NCBI RefSeq assembly: GCF_001613005.1
Contig: NZ_BDBN01000066.1
Location: 1 to 60,570, forward strand
DNA length: 60,570 nucleotides
Direction of reading: 5' to 3'
Origin: Nocardia nova NBRC 15556
GTDB taxonomy: Bacteria > Actinomycetota > Actinomycetes > Mycobacteriales > Mycobacteriaceae
This document shows positions 40,414-49,608 of the stretch, one piece after another. A program made the translations under genes and the position numbers. Within the stretch, counting starts at the first letter, position 1, and each line of letters opens with the position of its first letter. Below the pieces are notes generated by a model, which worked only from the letters and a program-made list of their open reading frames with translations, did not search any database and was not told the DNA's origin.

Positions 40414-41520
40414 GTGCAGACATCTCGAGTGGTGGCATTCGACAATGTGCGGGAGTTGCTGGCCGCGACCGGCGCGCAGGTGCGCGAATCGGTGCCGCTG
40501 GCGCAGCTGACCACCCTGCGGGTCGGCGGGCCCGCGACGGTCGCCGAATGTCGCACCACCGAGGCACTCGTCGAGACGGTGCGCACGCTCGACACCGCGG
40601 GCGTTCCGGTGCTGCTGGTGGCCGGTGGCTCCAACCTGCTGATCGCCGACAGCGGATTCGCCGGCGTCGTCGTCCGCATCGCCACCGACGCCGTCGAGCT
40701 CGGAGCCGACAGTGTGACGGCCGAGGCGGGCGCGGACTGGGACGGCGTGGTCGCCACGACGGTCGCCGCCGGATTCGGCGGACTCGAGTGCCTGTCCGGA
40801 ATTCCGGGTTCGGCCGGCGCGACGCCGGTGCAGAACGTCGGCGCCTACGGCGTCGAGGTGGCGCAGGCGCTGCGCCGGATTCACCTGCTGGATCGCGTCA
40901 GCGGCGAAATCCGATGGGCCGCACCGGAGGAACTCGGCTTCGGTTACCGCACCTCGGTGCTCAAGCATTCCGATCGGGCGGTGGTGCTGGCGGTGGAGTT
41001 CGAGGTGAATCCCGACGGTGCCAGCGCCCCACTGCGATACGGCGAACTGGCCCGCGCCTTCGATGCCGCCGACGGCGAGTCCCGTCCGGCCGCGGCCGTG
41101 CGCGAGGCGGTACTCGCCCTGCGCGCCGGCAAGGGCATGGTGCTCGATCCGGCCGACCACGACACCTGGAGCGCCGGGTCGTTCTTCACCAATCCCGTGG
41201 TGGCGCACGATCGGGCGCCCGCCGTCGTCGAGGCGATCCGGGCCCATGTGGGCGATATCACTATTCCGACCTATGCCGCCGAGGGCGGGGTGAAATTCTC
41301 CGCCGGCTGGCTGATCGAACGCGCGGGATTCGGCAAGGGTTTCCCAGGTCCGGACGCTCCCGTCCGGTTGTCGACGAAACATACACTCGCCCTGACCAAC
41401 AGGGGTTCTGCCCGCGCCGCGGACTTGGTGGACCTGGCGCGCACCGTGCGGGCGGGCGTCGAACAGTGTTTCGGAATCAGGCTGGAACCCGAACCGGTGA
41501 CCGTCGGTCTCGAGCTCTGA
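40414..41520 (+). CDS. murB: UDP-N-acetylenolpyruvoylglucosamine reductase
   Basis: This flavoprotein reduces UDP-GlcNAc-enolpyruvate to UDP-MurNAc for peptidoglycan. The FAD-binding blocks are LTTLRVGGPATVAE and LLVAGGSNLLIADSG. LSGIPGSAGATPVQNVGAYG and the catalytic Ser in AGSFFTNPVV follow, with the C-terminal Glu near KPEP-like EPEPV. GTG 40414 is chosen because it sits 8 bases after a TACCGT -10 and gives 368 residues, close to 369 in M. tuberculosis. GTG 40429/40432 are alternatives. It is followed by the L,D-transpeptidase gene 64 bases on. Confidence 0.95.
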   Translation: MQTSRVVAFDNVRELLAATGAQVRESVPLAQLTTLRVGGPATVAECRTTEALVETVRTLDTAGVPVLLVAGGSNLLIADSGFAGVVVRIATDAVELGADSVTAEAGADWDGVVATTVAAGFGGLECLSGIPGSAGATPVQNVGAYGVEVAQALRRIHLLDRVSGEIRWAAPEELGFGYRTSVLKHSDRAVVLAVEFEVNPDGASAPLRYGELARAFDAADGESRPAAAVREAVLALRAGKGMVLDPADHDTWSAGSFFTNPVVAHDRAPAVVEAIRAHVGDITIPTYAAEGGVKFSAGWLIERAGFGKGFPGPDAPVRLSTKHTLALTNRGSARAADLVDLARTVRAGVEQCFGIRLEPEPVTVGLEL

Positions 41521-41571
41521 CGGGTGGCGGGCGCCACGTTCCGATCGGGCCGGGCTGTCGGAGGGGCGCGG

Positions 41572-41577
41572 TAAATT
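41572..41577 (+). promoter_or_regulatory. -10 element for leaderless L,D-transpeptidase mRNA
   Basis: TAAATT is followed by 7 bases and then GTG 41585. No ribosome binding site is present. Confidence 0.5.
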
Positions 41578-41584
41578 CGCGGAA

Positions 41585-42832
41585 GTGAACATTCGAGGAA
41601 TTGCCGGCCGCCGGGCCGTTCTGGTCGGGGCCGGCCAGCTGGCGGTGGCCGCGCTGGTGGCCGGATGTTCGGGCGGCGGCGGGAGCGGCTCGTCCGCCCC
41701 GAAGGAGTCCGGCCCGGTCGCGAAGCTGAAATTCGAGCCCGGGAACGGAACCGGCGACGTCAACCCGATCGCGCCCGTCTCGGTGACCGTGACCAGTGGC
41801 CGCCTGGACCAGGTCGCCCTGACCAATCCGGACGGTAAGCAGGTCACCGGCATCCTGTCGCCCGACAGGAGCAGTTTCAAGGTCAACGAGCCGCTCGGCT
41901 ACGGCGTCACCTACACCTGGTCGGGTACGGCGGTCGGCACCGACAACAAGCCCGTGCCGATCGAGTCGAAATTCACCACCCTCGCCCCCAAACAGACCGT
42001 GCCCGCCACCATCAACATCGGTGACGGGCAGGAGGTAGGCATCGCCGCGCCGATCATCGTGCAGTTCAAGAAGCACGTCGAGAACAAGGAGGCGGTCGAG
42101 AAGGCGCTGACCGTCACGACCACTCCGGAGACCGAGGGCGGCTGGGCCTGGCTGCCCGACGAGAACGGCGGGTCCCGCGCGCACTGGCGCCCGCGCAACT
42201 ACTGGGCGCCCGGCACGGCGGTGACCTTCGCCGCCAAGCTGTACGGCCTGGACCTGGGCGGCGGCGCCTACGGCAACTCCGATCTGTCCTCGCAGTTCAC
42301 CATCGGCCGCAGCCAGATCGTGAAGGGTTACGCGCCCAGCCACCGGGTGCAGGTGATCCGGGACGGTTCGACGCTGTTCGACTTCCCGTGCAGTTTCGGC
42401 GAGGGCAACGAGGCGCGCAACGTGACGCGTTCGGGCATTCACGTGGTGACCGAGAAGTACGAAGACTTCCTGATGTCGAATCCGCCGTTCTACACCAACG
42501 TTCGCGAACGCTGGGCGGTACGCATCTCCAACAACGGCGAATTCATCCACGCGAACCCGGAATCGGCCTCCGCGCAAGGCAATACCAACGTCACCAACGG
42601 CTGCATCAACTTGAGCACCAGCGACGCCCAGCAGTACTTCCCGACGGCCATGTACGGCGACCCGGTCGAGGTCACCGGCACGTCGATCGCCTTGTCCGCC
42701 GCCGACGGCGACCTCTACGACTGGACCATCGACTGGGACACCTGGAAGACCATGTCGGCGATCCAGGGCCAGCCCGCACCGGTGGTATCGGCGACTCCGG
42801 TGGCGCCGGGACCCGTGCGCGGCGGCAGCTAG
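41585..42832 (+). CDS. lipoprotein L,D-transpeptidase (LprQ-like)
   Basis: This encodes 415 residues from GTG 41585. A lipoprotein signal peptide ends in the lipobox VAGC (about residue 27). Two Ig-like domains follow, then a YkuD catalytic domain. The active-site region is HANPES then NTNVTNGCINLS, with the catalytic Cys in NGCI and the His upstream. It forms 3-3 peptidoglycan cross-links. It corresponds to LprQ/Ldt5 (Rv0483) by synteny to murB. The C-terminus carries a Pro/Val tail. The canonical SHGC is TNGC, as seen in this subfamily. Confidence 0.93.
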   Translation: MNIRGIAGRRAVLVGAGQLAVAALVAGCSGGGGSGSSAPKESGPVAKLKFEPGNGTGDVNPIAPVSVTVTSGRLDQVALTNPDGKQVTGILSPDRSSFKVNEPLGYGVTYTWSGTAVGTDNKPVPIESKFTTLAPKQTVPATINIGDGQEVGIAAPIIVQFKKHVENKEAVEKALTVTTTPETEGGWAWLPDENGGSRAHWRPRNYWAPGTAVTFAAKLYGLDLGGGAYGNSDLSSQFTIGRSQIVKGYAPSHRVQVIRDGSTLFDFPCSFGEGNEARNVTRSGIHVVTEKYEDFLMSNPPFYTNVRERWAVRISNNGEFIHANPESASAQGNTNVTNGCINLSTSDAQQYFPTAMYGDPVEVTGTSIALSAADGDLYDWTIDWDTWKTMSAIQGQPAPVVSATPVAPGPVRGGS

Positions 42833-42897
42833 AACCCGCTGACCGGCCCGTCGAGTCCGGGCCGTCGTGGTCGCGTCCGGCTGCGCCGGGTGCAGGC

Positions 42898-43629
42898 TCA
42901 GCGGCGGGCGAAGCGGCCGGCGTCGGCCTGGTCGCGCGGCTTCACCACGATGGTGTCGAGGTTGACGTGCGGGGGGCGGCTTGCGACGAAGCCGATGATT
43001 TCGGCGATGTCGGCGGCGAACAGCGGGTCGATACCTTCGTAGACCTTGGCCGCGCGCTCGGTGTCGCCGCCGAACCGGACCAGCGAGAATTCGGTTTCGA
43101 CCGCGCCCGGCGCTATTTCGGTGAGCCGCACCGGCTTGCCCAGCAGCTCGCCGCGCAGTGTGCGATGCAGGACGGCCTGCGCGTGTTTGGCCGAGGTGTA
43201 GCCGGAGCCGTTGTCGTAGGGCTGCAGGGCGGCGACCGAGGTGACGGTGACGATCAGCCCGTCACCCGAGTCGATCAACTTCGGCAGCAGCGCCTTGGTC
43301 ACCCGCAGCGTGCCGAGCACGTTGGTCTCCCACATCCACCGCCAGTCGTCGAGGTCGGCCTCGGTGACCGGCGCCAGCCCCTTCGCCCCGCCGGCATTGT
43401 TGACCAGCACGTCGGCCCGTTCGACCGCATCCGTGAACAGGCGTACCGACGACTCGTCGGTGACGTCCAATTCGATTGCGGTACCGCCGATTTCGTCGGC
43501 CAGCGCCTGCAGCCGGTCCATCCGGCGCGCCCCCACGTACACGTGATAGCCCTGTTTCGCGAGCTCGCGGGCGGTAGCCTCACCGATTCCCGAGCTCGCT
43601 CCGGTGACGACGGCGTGACGAGTGCTCAT
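42898..43629 (-). CDS. SDR family oxidoreductase (Rv0484c-like)
   Basis: This 243-residue short-chain dehydrogenase/reductase has the cofactor motif VTGASSGIGEATA, then NNAG, and catalytic Ser...Tyr-x3-Lys in VTSVAALQPYDNGSGYTSAK. The Arg in YVGARRMDR suggests NADPH preference. It resembles serine/3-hydroxy acid dehydrogenases (YdfG). The minus-strand -10 TAGGCT 8 bases before ATG 43629 suggests a leaderless mRNA. The order matches Rv0484c. Confidence 0.9.
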   Translation of the reverse strand: MSTRHAVVTGASSGIGEATARELAKQGYHVYVGARRMDRLQALADEIGGTAIELDVTDESSVRLFTDAVERADVLVNNAGGAKGLAPVTEADLDDWRWMWETNVLGTLRVTKALLPKLIDSGDGLIVTVTSVAALQPYDNGSGYTSAKHAQAVLHRTLRGELLGKPVRLTEIAPGAVETEFSLVRFGGDTERAAKVYEGIDPLFAADIAEIIGFVASRPPHVNLDTIVVKPRDQADAGRFARR

Positions 43630-43637
43630 GGGAATCG

Positions 43638-43659
43638 AGCCTAGCGTCCCCGTTAACCT
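43638..43659. promoter_or_regulatory. divergent leaderless promoters of SDR and hydrolase genes
   Basis: TAGGCT on the minus strand (43643-43638) lies 8 bases before the SDR ATG. TAACCT on the plus strand (43654-43659) lies 7 bases before the hydrolase ATG at 43667. Only 37 bases separate the two starts. Confidence 0.55.
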
Positions 43660-43666
43660 GGCGAGC

Positions 43667-44491
43667 ATGGCGATTCGGGATGTGGTCAGCGCGGACGGAA
43701 CCAATATCGTGTATGAGGTCTCCGGGCCCGAACAGGGACGTCCGCTGGTGTTGTTGCACGGGTGGGCCGGCACGTTGCGGTGCTGGGGCCGTGCGGCGGA
43801 GATTCTGGCCGAGACCTTCCGCGTGGTCGCCGTCGATCTGCGCGGGCACGGGTACTCGGATGCGCCCGAGACCGGATACGACGATCCGAAGAACTGGGCG
43901 GCCGACGTCGCCGCGGTGCTGGCCGCGGAGAACATCACCGCCGACGCCGTGCTGCTGGGCTGGTCCTACGGCGGCATCGTGCTCAGCGACTACCTGACCG
44001 CGTACGGCACCGGCGCCGTGGCCGGGGTGGTGTACTGCGGATCGCAGGCCGGGATCGGCCGGGGCGTCGAGGGTTCCCAGCCCGGGCCGGCGATGCAGAA
44101 GGCCATCCCCGACGTGTTCGAGGAGAGCGCCGGCCGGGCGATGCGCGGCTTCGCCGCCTTCGGCAACGCCAACACCGGACCCGGCCGGGACAAGGGCGAG
44201 GACGCCCAGCGCCTGTTCGGCGGCAGCCTCGCGACTCCGCCCCGCGTCCGCAAGGCGCTGTTCTACCGCACCGTCGACAACACCGAAACCCTGCGCAACC
44301 TCGACGTTCCGGTCTTCGTCATGCACGGCACCGCCGATCCCGTGGTGCCCGTCGCGAACGGCCGCTACATCGCCGAGCACGCCCCCGAGGCGCGCACCTC
44401 GTTCTGGGACGACGCCCAGCACGGCCTGTTCGTCGAGGATCCCCAGCGCTTCGCCGATGAGCTCACGGAATTCGTTGTCTCGCTCGGATGA
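43667..44491 (+). CDS. alpha/beta hydrolase
   Basis: This encodes 274 residues. The oxyanion strand is LVLLHGWAGTLRCWG, the nucleophile elbow is GWSYGG (Ser, about residue 99), the acid is in HGTADPVVPV and the His is in DDAQHGLFVED. The fold resembles non-haem haloperoxidase/arylesterase types with a Trp at the elbow. ATG 43667 is set by a leaderless-type -10. It takes the place that the ROK regulator Rv0485 holds in M. tuberculosis; a ROK gene is found 2 kb further on here. Confidence 0.87.
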   Translation: MAIRDVVSADGTNIVYEVSGPEQGRPLVLLHGWAGTLRCWGRAAEILAETFRVVAVDLRGHGYSDAPETGYDDPKNWAADVAAVLAAENITADAVLLGWSYGGIVLSDYLTAYGTGAVAGVVYCGSQAGIGRGVEGSQPGPAMQKAIPDVFEESAGRAMRGFAAFGNANTGPGRDKGEDAQRLFGGSLATPPRVRKALFYRTVDNTETLRNLDVPVFVMHGTADPVVPVANGRYIAEHAPEARTSFWDDAQHGLFVEDPQRFADELTEFVVSLG

Positions 44492-44589
44492 TCCCGTCCA
44501 CCACCACCTCCCAGCCATGGGTGTGACTACGCTCACTCGCGGCACGAGCGCATAACGGTTGACGCGTCGAGGCGTGCACACTGGAGTGT

Positions 44590-45942
44590 GTGAGTTATCG
44601 CCCGGATCAACGTCCGCATCGGATCGCGGTGTTGTCGGTGCACACCTCTCCGCTCGCACAGCCGGGTACCGGCGATGCGGGCGGGATGAACGTCTACGTG
44701 CTGCAGTCGGCGCTACAGCTGGCTCGCCGCGGCGTGGAGGTGGAGATCTTCACGCGTGCGACATCCTCCAACGACGAGCCGGTGGTCGAGGCCGCGCCGG
44801 GGGTGCTGGTGCGGCATGTGGTGGCGGGACCGTTCGAGGGGCTGGACAAACACGATCTGCCGACTCAGCTGTGCCCGTTCGCGGCGGAGGTGTTGCGTCA
44901 GGAGGCCCGGCAGCTGCCCGGCTACTACGACCTGATCCATTCGCACTACTGGCTGTCGGGGCAGGTGGGCTGGCTGGCCCGGGATCGGTGGCGGGTGCCG
45001 CTGGTACACACCGCGCACACGCTGGCCGCGGTGAAGAACGCATTCCTGGCCGAGGGCGATACGCCGGAACCGCTGTCGCGGGTGGTCGGCGAGAAACAGA
45101 TCATCGCCGAATCGGATCGGCTGGTCGCCAATACCGCCGAGGAGGCCCGCCAGCTCGTCGAGCTCTACGGCGCCGAATCCGAGCGCATCGACGTGGTGCC
45201 CCCGGGTGCGGATCTGTCCCGCTATCGCCCCGGTGACCGGGCGGCCGCGCGCGCCGAATTCGGTATCGAGCCGGATGAGCAGGTGGTGGCCTTCGTCGGC
45301 CGGATCCAGCCGCTCAAGGCTCCCGATGTGCTCGTGTTCGCGGCGGCCGAGGTGCTGCGCGCCGAACCCGAACGCAAGCTGCGGGTGCTCATCGTGGGTG
45401 GGCCTTCGGGCACCGGTCTGGATCGCCCGGACGCCCTGATCGAGTTGGCCGCCACGCTCGGCATCTCGGATCGGGTGACATTCCTGCCGCCGCAGCCGCC
45501 GCATCGTCTGGTGCAGGTGTACCGGGCCGCGGATATGGTCGCGGTGCCGAGTTACAACGAGTCGTTCGGCCTGGTCGCCATCGAGGCGCAGGCCAGCGGC
45601 ACACCGGTGCTGGCCGCCGACGTCGGCGGGTTGAGTACCGCTGTGCGAGACGGTGTTTCGGGCATGCTGGTGTCCGGGCACCAGGCCGACGAGTGGGCGG
45701 CCGCCCTGCGCGGGCTGCTCGACGATCCGGAACGGTTGCGGCGGATGGGCGCGGCAGCGGTGGATCATGCGGCCGGTTTCTCCTGGGAACACACCGCCGA
45801 CGGGTTGCTCGACTGCTATGCCGAGGCGTTGGCCGGGCATCGGGGTGTGCGTTCGCGAATGCCGGGTACGTTGCTGACAGAGAGCAGTCAAGCCAGGTCG
45901 CGGGCGCTGTGGCGGCGCCGGATGGGAGTGGTACGCCGGTGA
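44590..45942 (+). CDS. mshA: D-inositol-3-phosphate glycosyltransferase
   Basis: This 450-residue GT4-family enzyme catalyses the first step of mycothiol synthesis, joining GlcNAc to inositol-3-phosphate. The N-terminal acceptor region is TSPLAQPGTGDAGGMNVYV and the donor site is around VGRIQPLKAPDVL and ESFGLVAIEAQASGTPVLA (E-x7-E). GTG 44590 gives the family N-terminus. Its stop overlaps the next gene's start by GTGA (45939-45942). Confidence 0.97.
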   Translation: MSYRPDQRPHRIAVLSVHTSPLAQPGTGDAGGMNVYVLQSALQLARRGVEVEIFTRATSSNDEPVVEAAPGVLVRHVVAGPFEGLDKHDLPTQLCPFAAEVLRQEARQLPGYYDLIHSHYWLSGQVGWLARDRWRVPLVHTAHTLAAVKNAFLAEGDTPEPLSRVVGEKQIIAESDRLVANTAEEARQLVELYGAESERIDVVPPGADLSRYRPGDRAAARAEFGIEPDEQVVAFVGRIQPLKAPDVLVFAAAEVLRAEPERKLRVLIVGGPSGTGLDRPDALIELAATLGISDRVTFLPPQPPHRLVQVYRAADMVAVPSYNESFGLVAIEAQASGTPVLAADVGGLSTAVRDGVSGMLVSGHQADEWAAALRGLLDDPERLRRMGAAAVDHAAGFSWEHTADGLLDCYAEALAGHRGVRSRMPGTLLTESSQARSRALWRRRMGVVRR

Positions 45943-46442
45943 GTGACACCATCGCGCAGACCGCGCAGCTGATCGACGACACCGTGCGTGAGCGCGAGAT
46001 CGACTACACCCGCGAGGGCCGGGACACCTTCGTCGTGGTGCTGCCCGGTGAGCGCAAGCTGAAGACGACGGTCATGCTGACGGTCGGCAAGCACGGCGTG
46101 CGCTTCGAATGCTTCGTCTGCCGCAAACCCGACGAGAACTTCGAGGGTGTCTACAAGTATCTGCTGCGCCGCAACCGCCGCCTCTACGGTGTCGCCTACA
46201 CCCTGGACCGGGTCGGTGACATCTATCTGGTCGGCCGCATCGCGACCCATGCCGTGACCGCCGACGAACTGGACCGCATCTTCGGCCAGATTCTCGAGGC
46301 GGTCGACGGCGACTTCAATGTGCTGCTGGAGCTCGGTTTCGCGGAATCCATTCGGCGCGAATGGAAATGGCGTGTCTCGCGCGGTGAATCGCTGAAGAAC
46401 CTGCGGGCGTTCGAGCATCTGGTGGATACCGAGGAGTCCTGA
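45939..46442 (+). CDS. YbjN-domain protein (Rv0487-like)
   Basis: This 167-residue cytosolic protein has a chaperone-like YbjN fold, related to type III secretion chaperones (VVVLPGERKLKTTVMLTVGK, then YLLRRNRRLYGVAYTLDRVG). In mycobacteria it always follows mshA. The role is unproven. GTG 45939 overlaps the mshA stop, so the two are coupled. Confidence 0.9.
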   Translation: MSDTIAQTAQLIDDTVREREIDYTREGRDTFVVVLPGERKLKTTVMLTVGKHGVRFECFVCRKPDENFEGVYKYLLRRNRRLYGVAYTLDRVGDIYLVGRIATHAVTADELDRIFGQILEAVDGDFNVLLELGFAESIRREWKWRVSRGESLKNLRAFEHLVDTEES

Positions 46443-46509
46443 CAGCTCTCGCTCGCCGAGTGGGTACCGTGCATCCGATCGGGTGATGCGCTGAGGAGGC
46501 GGTGGCGAG

Positions 46510-47472
46510 ATGGGCGTGCTGGCTGTGGATATCGGCGCGACGAAATTCGCCGCGGCCGTCGCGACGGCGCCGATCGAGTCCGTTTCGTACGACGACCCCG
46601 CAGCGCGACCCCGATCGCTGTCCCTGTTGCGGCACATGCGCCGAGTCGACGTGCCTTCCCGGGGAGCCTGGGAAGCATGCCGCGAGCTGCTGCGGCAGGT
46701 GGTAGCTGCCGCATCGGCCGACGACACCTGTGGCACCGGCGAATTCGAGGTGAGCTCGATCGGAATCGCCGCCGCCGGCCCGGTGGATGTCGGTGCCGGT
46801 AGCACCGCGCCCTTGAACATTCCCGAGTGGCGTGACGGTTTCCCGATCGTCGCCGCGATGCGAGAACTGTTCCCCGAGGCCGATATTCGATTCGCGATCG
46901 ACGGCGCGGCCTTGGCATTGGCGGAGTGTCGCGTCGGTGGTTTACGCGGTGTTCGTTCCGGGTTGGCGATGACGGTCTCCTCCGGAATCGGCGGCGGCAT
47001 CGTCAGCGACGGCCGAGTTCTCGTGGGCCGCACCGGGAATGCCGGGCACGTCGGCCATATCGTGGTACCGGGCTGGGATGTGCCGTGTGCCTGCGGCGGT
47101 GTCGGATGTGTGGAGGCCGTCGCGAGTGGCATGTCCTCGGTCCGGTGGGCACGCGCACAGGGCTGGACGGGAACGACCGGGATGGAACTGGCACGCGCCG
47201 CCGGAGCGGGTGACGCCGTCGCCGCGGCCGCGCTGTCGCGCGCGGGGACAGCTCTGGGACAAGCCATTTCGTCTGCCGCAGCGATGCTCGACATCGACCG
47301 TGTCGTGATCGGTGGCGGTTTCGCCGAATCCGGCGCGCCCCTGTGGGATCCGCTGCGGGCGGCGGTGGTGAAACATGCCGGCCTCGGCTTCATCCGTGAA
47401 CTTCGTGTCCTGAAATCCCCGATCACCGACGGTGCCACGCTGGTGGGCGCGGCGGCTCTCGCGACCGATTGA
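46510..47472 (+). CDS. ROK family sugar kinase-like protein
   Basis: This encodes 320 residues. The N-terminal phosphate loop is VDIGATKFAAAV, and the ROK zinc motif is CACGGVGCVEAV with a nearby His in NAGHVGHIVV. The catalytic Asp may be in AIDGAALALAE. No DNA-binding HTH precedes it, so it is an enzyme-type ROK rather than a regulator. A kinase for glucose, N-acetylglucosamine or a related sugar is likely. GAGGAGG lies before ATG 46510. Rv0485 in the M. tuberculosis order is also a ROK protein, but with an HTH and upstream of mshA. Confidence 0.85.
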   Translation: MGVLAVDIGATKFAAAVATAPIESVSYDDPAARPRSLSLLRHMRRVDVPSRGAWEACRELLRQVVAAASADDTCGTGEFEVSSIGIAAAGPVDVGAGSTAPLNIPEWRDGFPIVAAMRELFPEADIRFAIDGAALALAECRVGGLRGVRSGLAMTVSSGIGGGIVSDGRVLVGRTGNAGHVGHIVVPGWDVPCACGGVGCVEAVASGMSSVRWARAQGWTGTTGMELARAAGAGDAVAAAALSRAGTALGQAISSAAAMLDIDRVVIGGGFAESGAPLWDPLRAAVVKHAGLGFIRELRVLKSPITDGATLVGAAALATD

Positions 47473-47530
47473 GGACGTGTGCCGGTTCGACGGCCGGCGC
47501 CTGCGCGCTGTCGGGCCGGTCCCGCGCTGC

Positions 47531-47752
47531 CTACCCGTTGTCGATGCTGCGCACATGCGCGACAAGCGCATTCGCGTGCCCGTGCCCCAGCCCGTGCTCA
47601 CTCTTCAACCAGGCGACCAGCTCCATATGCTTGGTCAGCTCCGATCCGCGAACGATGTCGAACCATTCCTCGACGGGCCGACCGTATTTCTTCTCGATGG
47701 CGGGGAAGTAGGACGCGGGACCCTTCACCGCTGCGGTGCTCTGTGCGCTCAT
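47531..47752 (-). CDS. DUF4287 domain protein
   Basis: This 73-residue protein has SYFPAIEKKYGRPVEEWFDI and LGHGHANALVAHVR, the DUF4287 signature. It is cytosolic and helical. Some family members are fused to DUF5655. Convergent with the ROK gene. The function is unknown. Confidence 0.8.
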   Translation of the reverse strand: MSAQSTAAVKGPASYFPAIEKKYGRPVEEWFDIVRGSELTKHMELVAWLKSEHGLGHGHANALVAHVRSIDNG

Positions 47753-47846
47753 ATTCGGGTAGACGGAACGCGCCGGGAGAACTCATCCACCTCGCACAGT
47801 GATGTGGGTCACGAACTCCCGGCGCTCGAAGGCGCGTCGTGCGGCT

Positions 47847-48767
47847 TCAGTGCCGACCGGCGAAGTCGCGCAGGAGTTCTCCGGTGGGGCCGGGCTCCTC
47901 GATCATCGGGCTGTGGCCGCAGTCGAGCGATTCGATCCGCACACCCGGCACGCGCCGGTAGTCCTGGAAGGATGCGGCCGGCCACCGGTGGTCCCGGGAA
48001 CCGTAGAGCACCAGACTCGGCAGCCCGAGATCGGCGAGGCGGTCGGGTTCCTGCCGTTCCCGCAGATAGACATCCGATGCGTCGGAGGTGGCGGTGATAC
48101 TGCGGTAGGTCATGCCGTGGAAGTCGTCCACCAGCTGCTGCGGAATCGCGACATCGCGAGTGAACGCGCTGCTCAGGGCGTACCGAATGGCGGCGTCCGG
48201 AAGCAGGGGCCACAGCGGTTGCCCGATCTGCGGGACGAACAGCAGGTTGCCGAGCGGGCCGTTGTCGGTGAACGCGTCCAGGCGGGACCCGGTGCTGATC
48301 AATCCGATCGCGCTCACCAGATCCCGGCGCTGAGCGGCGAGTTCGGTCGCCACGTATCCGCCGGTGGAGTGCCCGACGACGATCGCGTGCCGAACGCCGA
48401 GCCGGTCGAGGACCGCCCCGACCCGACGTCCTTGTTCGGCCATGCCGTAACCGCTGTCCGGTTTGGCCGAGCGGCCGTGACCGAGCAGGTCCACCCGCAC
48501 CACGTAGAAGTCCGCCAGCGCGGCCAGTACCGGATCCCACCACGAGACCGAGCCGCCGGTCCCGTGGATCAGCACCACCGCCCGTGCGCTCGGCGCTCCG
48601 CTGGTGACGACGTGGATATCGCCGTCCGGCAGCGGGACCATCCGGTCCACGGAATCGTCCGGTGCGGCCGTCGCGACCCCTGTGGTGTTCCCGACGAGCA
48701 GTGCGACGAGCGCGCTGACCAGCAGCAGCACCACGCGTCTCGCCCGACCGGCAGCGGCAGTTTTCAT
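47847..48767 (-). CDS. secreted alpha/beta hydrolase
   Basis: This encodes 306 residues with a signal peptide (basic start, VVLLLVSALVALLVG, cleavage near ATAAPDD). The hydrolase fold has VLIHGTGGSVSWWD, the nucleophile in GHSTGG, the acid in YGSRDHRWP and the His in CGHSPMIEEP. GGAGG precedes ATG 48767. It is a probable esterase acting outside the cell. Upstream, 149 bases of gap separate it from the SLATT gene on the same strand. Confidence 0.87.
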   Translation of the reverse strand: MKTAAAGRARRVVLLLVSALVALLVGNTTGVATAAPDDSVDRMVPLPDGDIHVVTSGAPSARAVVLIHGTGGSVSWWDPVLAALADFYVVRVDLLGHGRSAKPDSGYGMAEQGRRVGAVLDRLGVRHAIVVGHSTGGYVATELAAQRRDLVSAIGLISTGSRLDAFTDNGPLGNLLFVPQIGQPLWPLLPDAAIRYALSSAFTRDVAIPQQLVDDFHGMTYRSITATSDASDVYLRERQEPDRLADLGLPSLVLYGSRDHRWPAASFQDYRRVPGVRIESLDCGHSPMIEEPGPTGELLRDFAGRH

Positions 48768-48916
48768 ATCTCCTCCTGAGGACGGCTGATGCCCTTACCG
48801 TCCCGGAGGTCGCGGCCGCGCGTCTTGTAGAAATGTCGCCCGCTGCCGGCTGTCCGGAGACTCTTTCGTAGCGATCACAACCCCTCAGAGGCGGACCGGA
48901 TTCGAGCAGAGCGGGA

Positions 48917-49453
48917 CTAGCGGTCCTTGCTCGTGTCGGCGGCTTCGCGCGCCAGTGGCTGGGTCCGGCGCATCGAGGTCCAGGCTTCCAGATCTTCGGC
49001 GAGGATCGCATTGAGTTCGATCATCGCCTCTCGCGCGAGCACATCGCGGTCTTCGTGCTGAGCGCGCCGGAGTTCGACGCCGCGCAGCAGTGTCTGGAGC
49101 TGGCCGATGATGACGCTGCGCTGAATCCACATCTCGCGGTGGCGATACAAGCCGTCCCAGGCGGTGACCACGCCGATCGACGCGGCGAGGCCCGTGCTGA
49201 GCAGACCGATCCAGGGAGCCTGGAAGACGGCGACCGCGGTACCGAGGACGGCGATGACACCGTTGGCGACGGCGGTCCATACGACCACCCGCTTGGCCCG
49301 GGTCTTGACCACCAGCCGGGAGCGTTCGTACTCGTTCCGGTAATAGACCAGGTAGTGCAGGCTCACGGTCAGGGCGTCGGCGTCGCTGGGCGGCGACGGG
49401 GGACTGTGCAGTCCCGAGGAGTGACTTCCGCGTGTATTTCTCGACAGTCGCAT
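48917..49453 (-). CDS. SLATT-domain (DUF4231-like) 2TM protein
   Basis: This encodes 178 residues. A Tyr/Arg/Glu-rich segment (LVYYRNEYERSRLVVKTRAK) leads into two transmembrane segments (VVVWTAVANGVIAVLGTAVA and IGLLSTGLAASIGVVTAW). These are followed by a cytosolic helical part beginning YRHREMWIQRSVIIGQLQ. This order fits the SLATT family described by Burroughs, Aravind and colleagues: predicted pore-forming effectors in nucleotide-signal-dependent defence. No nucleotide sensor (SMODS/CD-NTase, SLOG) is adjacent; the neighbour across a 155-base AT-rich gap is a RES/Xre toxin-antitoxin pair. The assignment is by pattern and needs a profile search. Confidence 0.6.
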   Translation of the reverse strand: MRLSRNTRGSHSSGLHSPPSPPSDADALTVSLHYLVYYRNEYERSRLVVKTRAKRVVVWTAVANGVIAVLGTAVAVFQAPWIGLLSTGLAASIGVVTAWDGLYRHREMWIQRSVIIGQLQTLLRGVELRRAQHEDRDVLAREAMIELNAILAEDLEAWTSMRRTQPLAREAADTSKDR

Positions 49454-49527
49454 GGAACAGGGAGGTCCTAGCGGGAGTGCGGTGTTCCGGACGGGTGATA
49501 CGGAGGTTGATAAGGTAGCAGAAGTGG

Positions 49528-49557
49528 TTGCATTAGGGTGGCATTTTCGGCTACACT
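49528..49557 (+). promoter_or_regulatory. promoter of the Xre-RES toxin-antitoxin operon
   Basis: TTGCAT (49528-49533), an 18-base spacer and TACACT (49552-49557) form a good sigma-A-type promoter. It lies 51 bases before the antitoxin ATG, inside an AT-rich patch that contrasts with flanking genes. Confidence 0.6.
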
Positions 49558-49608
49558 GAACTATCCGCCCGTGTTGCGGCCGGCACGTGCACTGGAGGGT
49601 TGAGACAG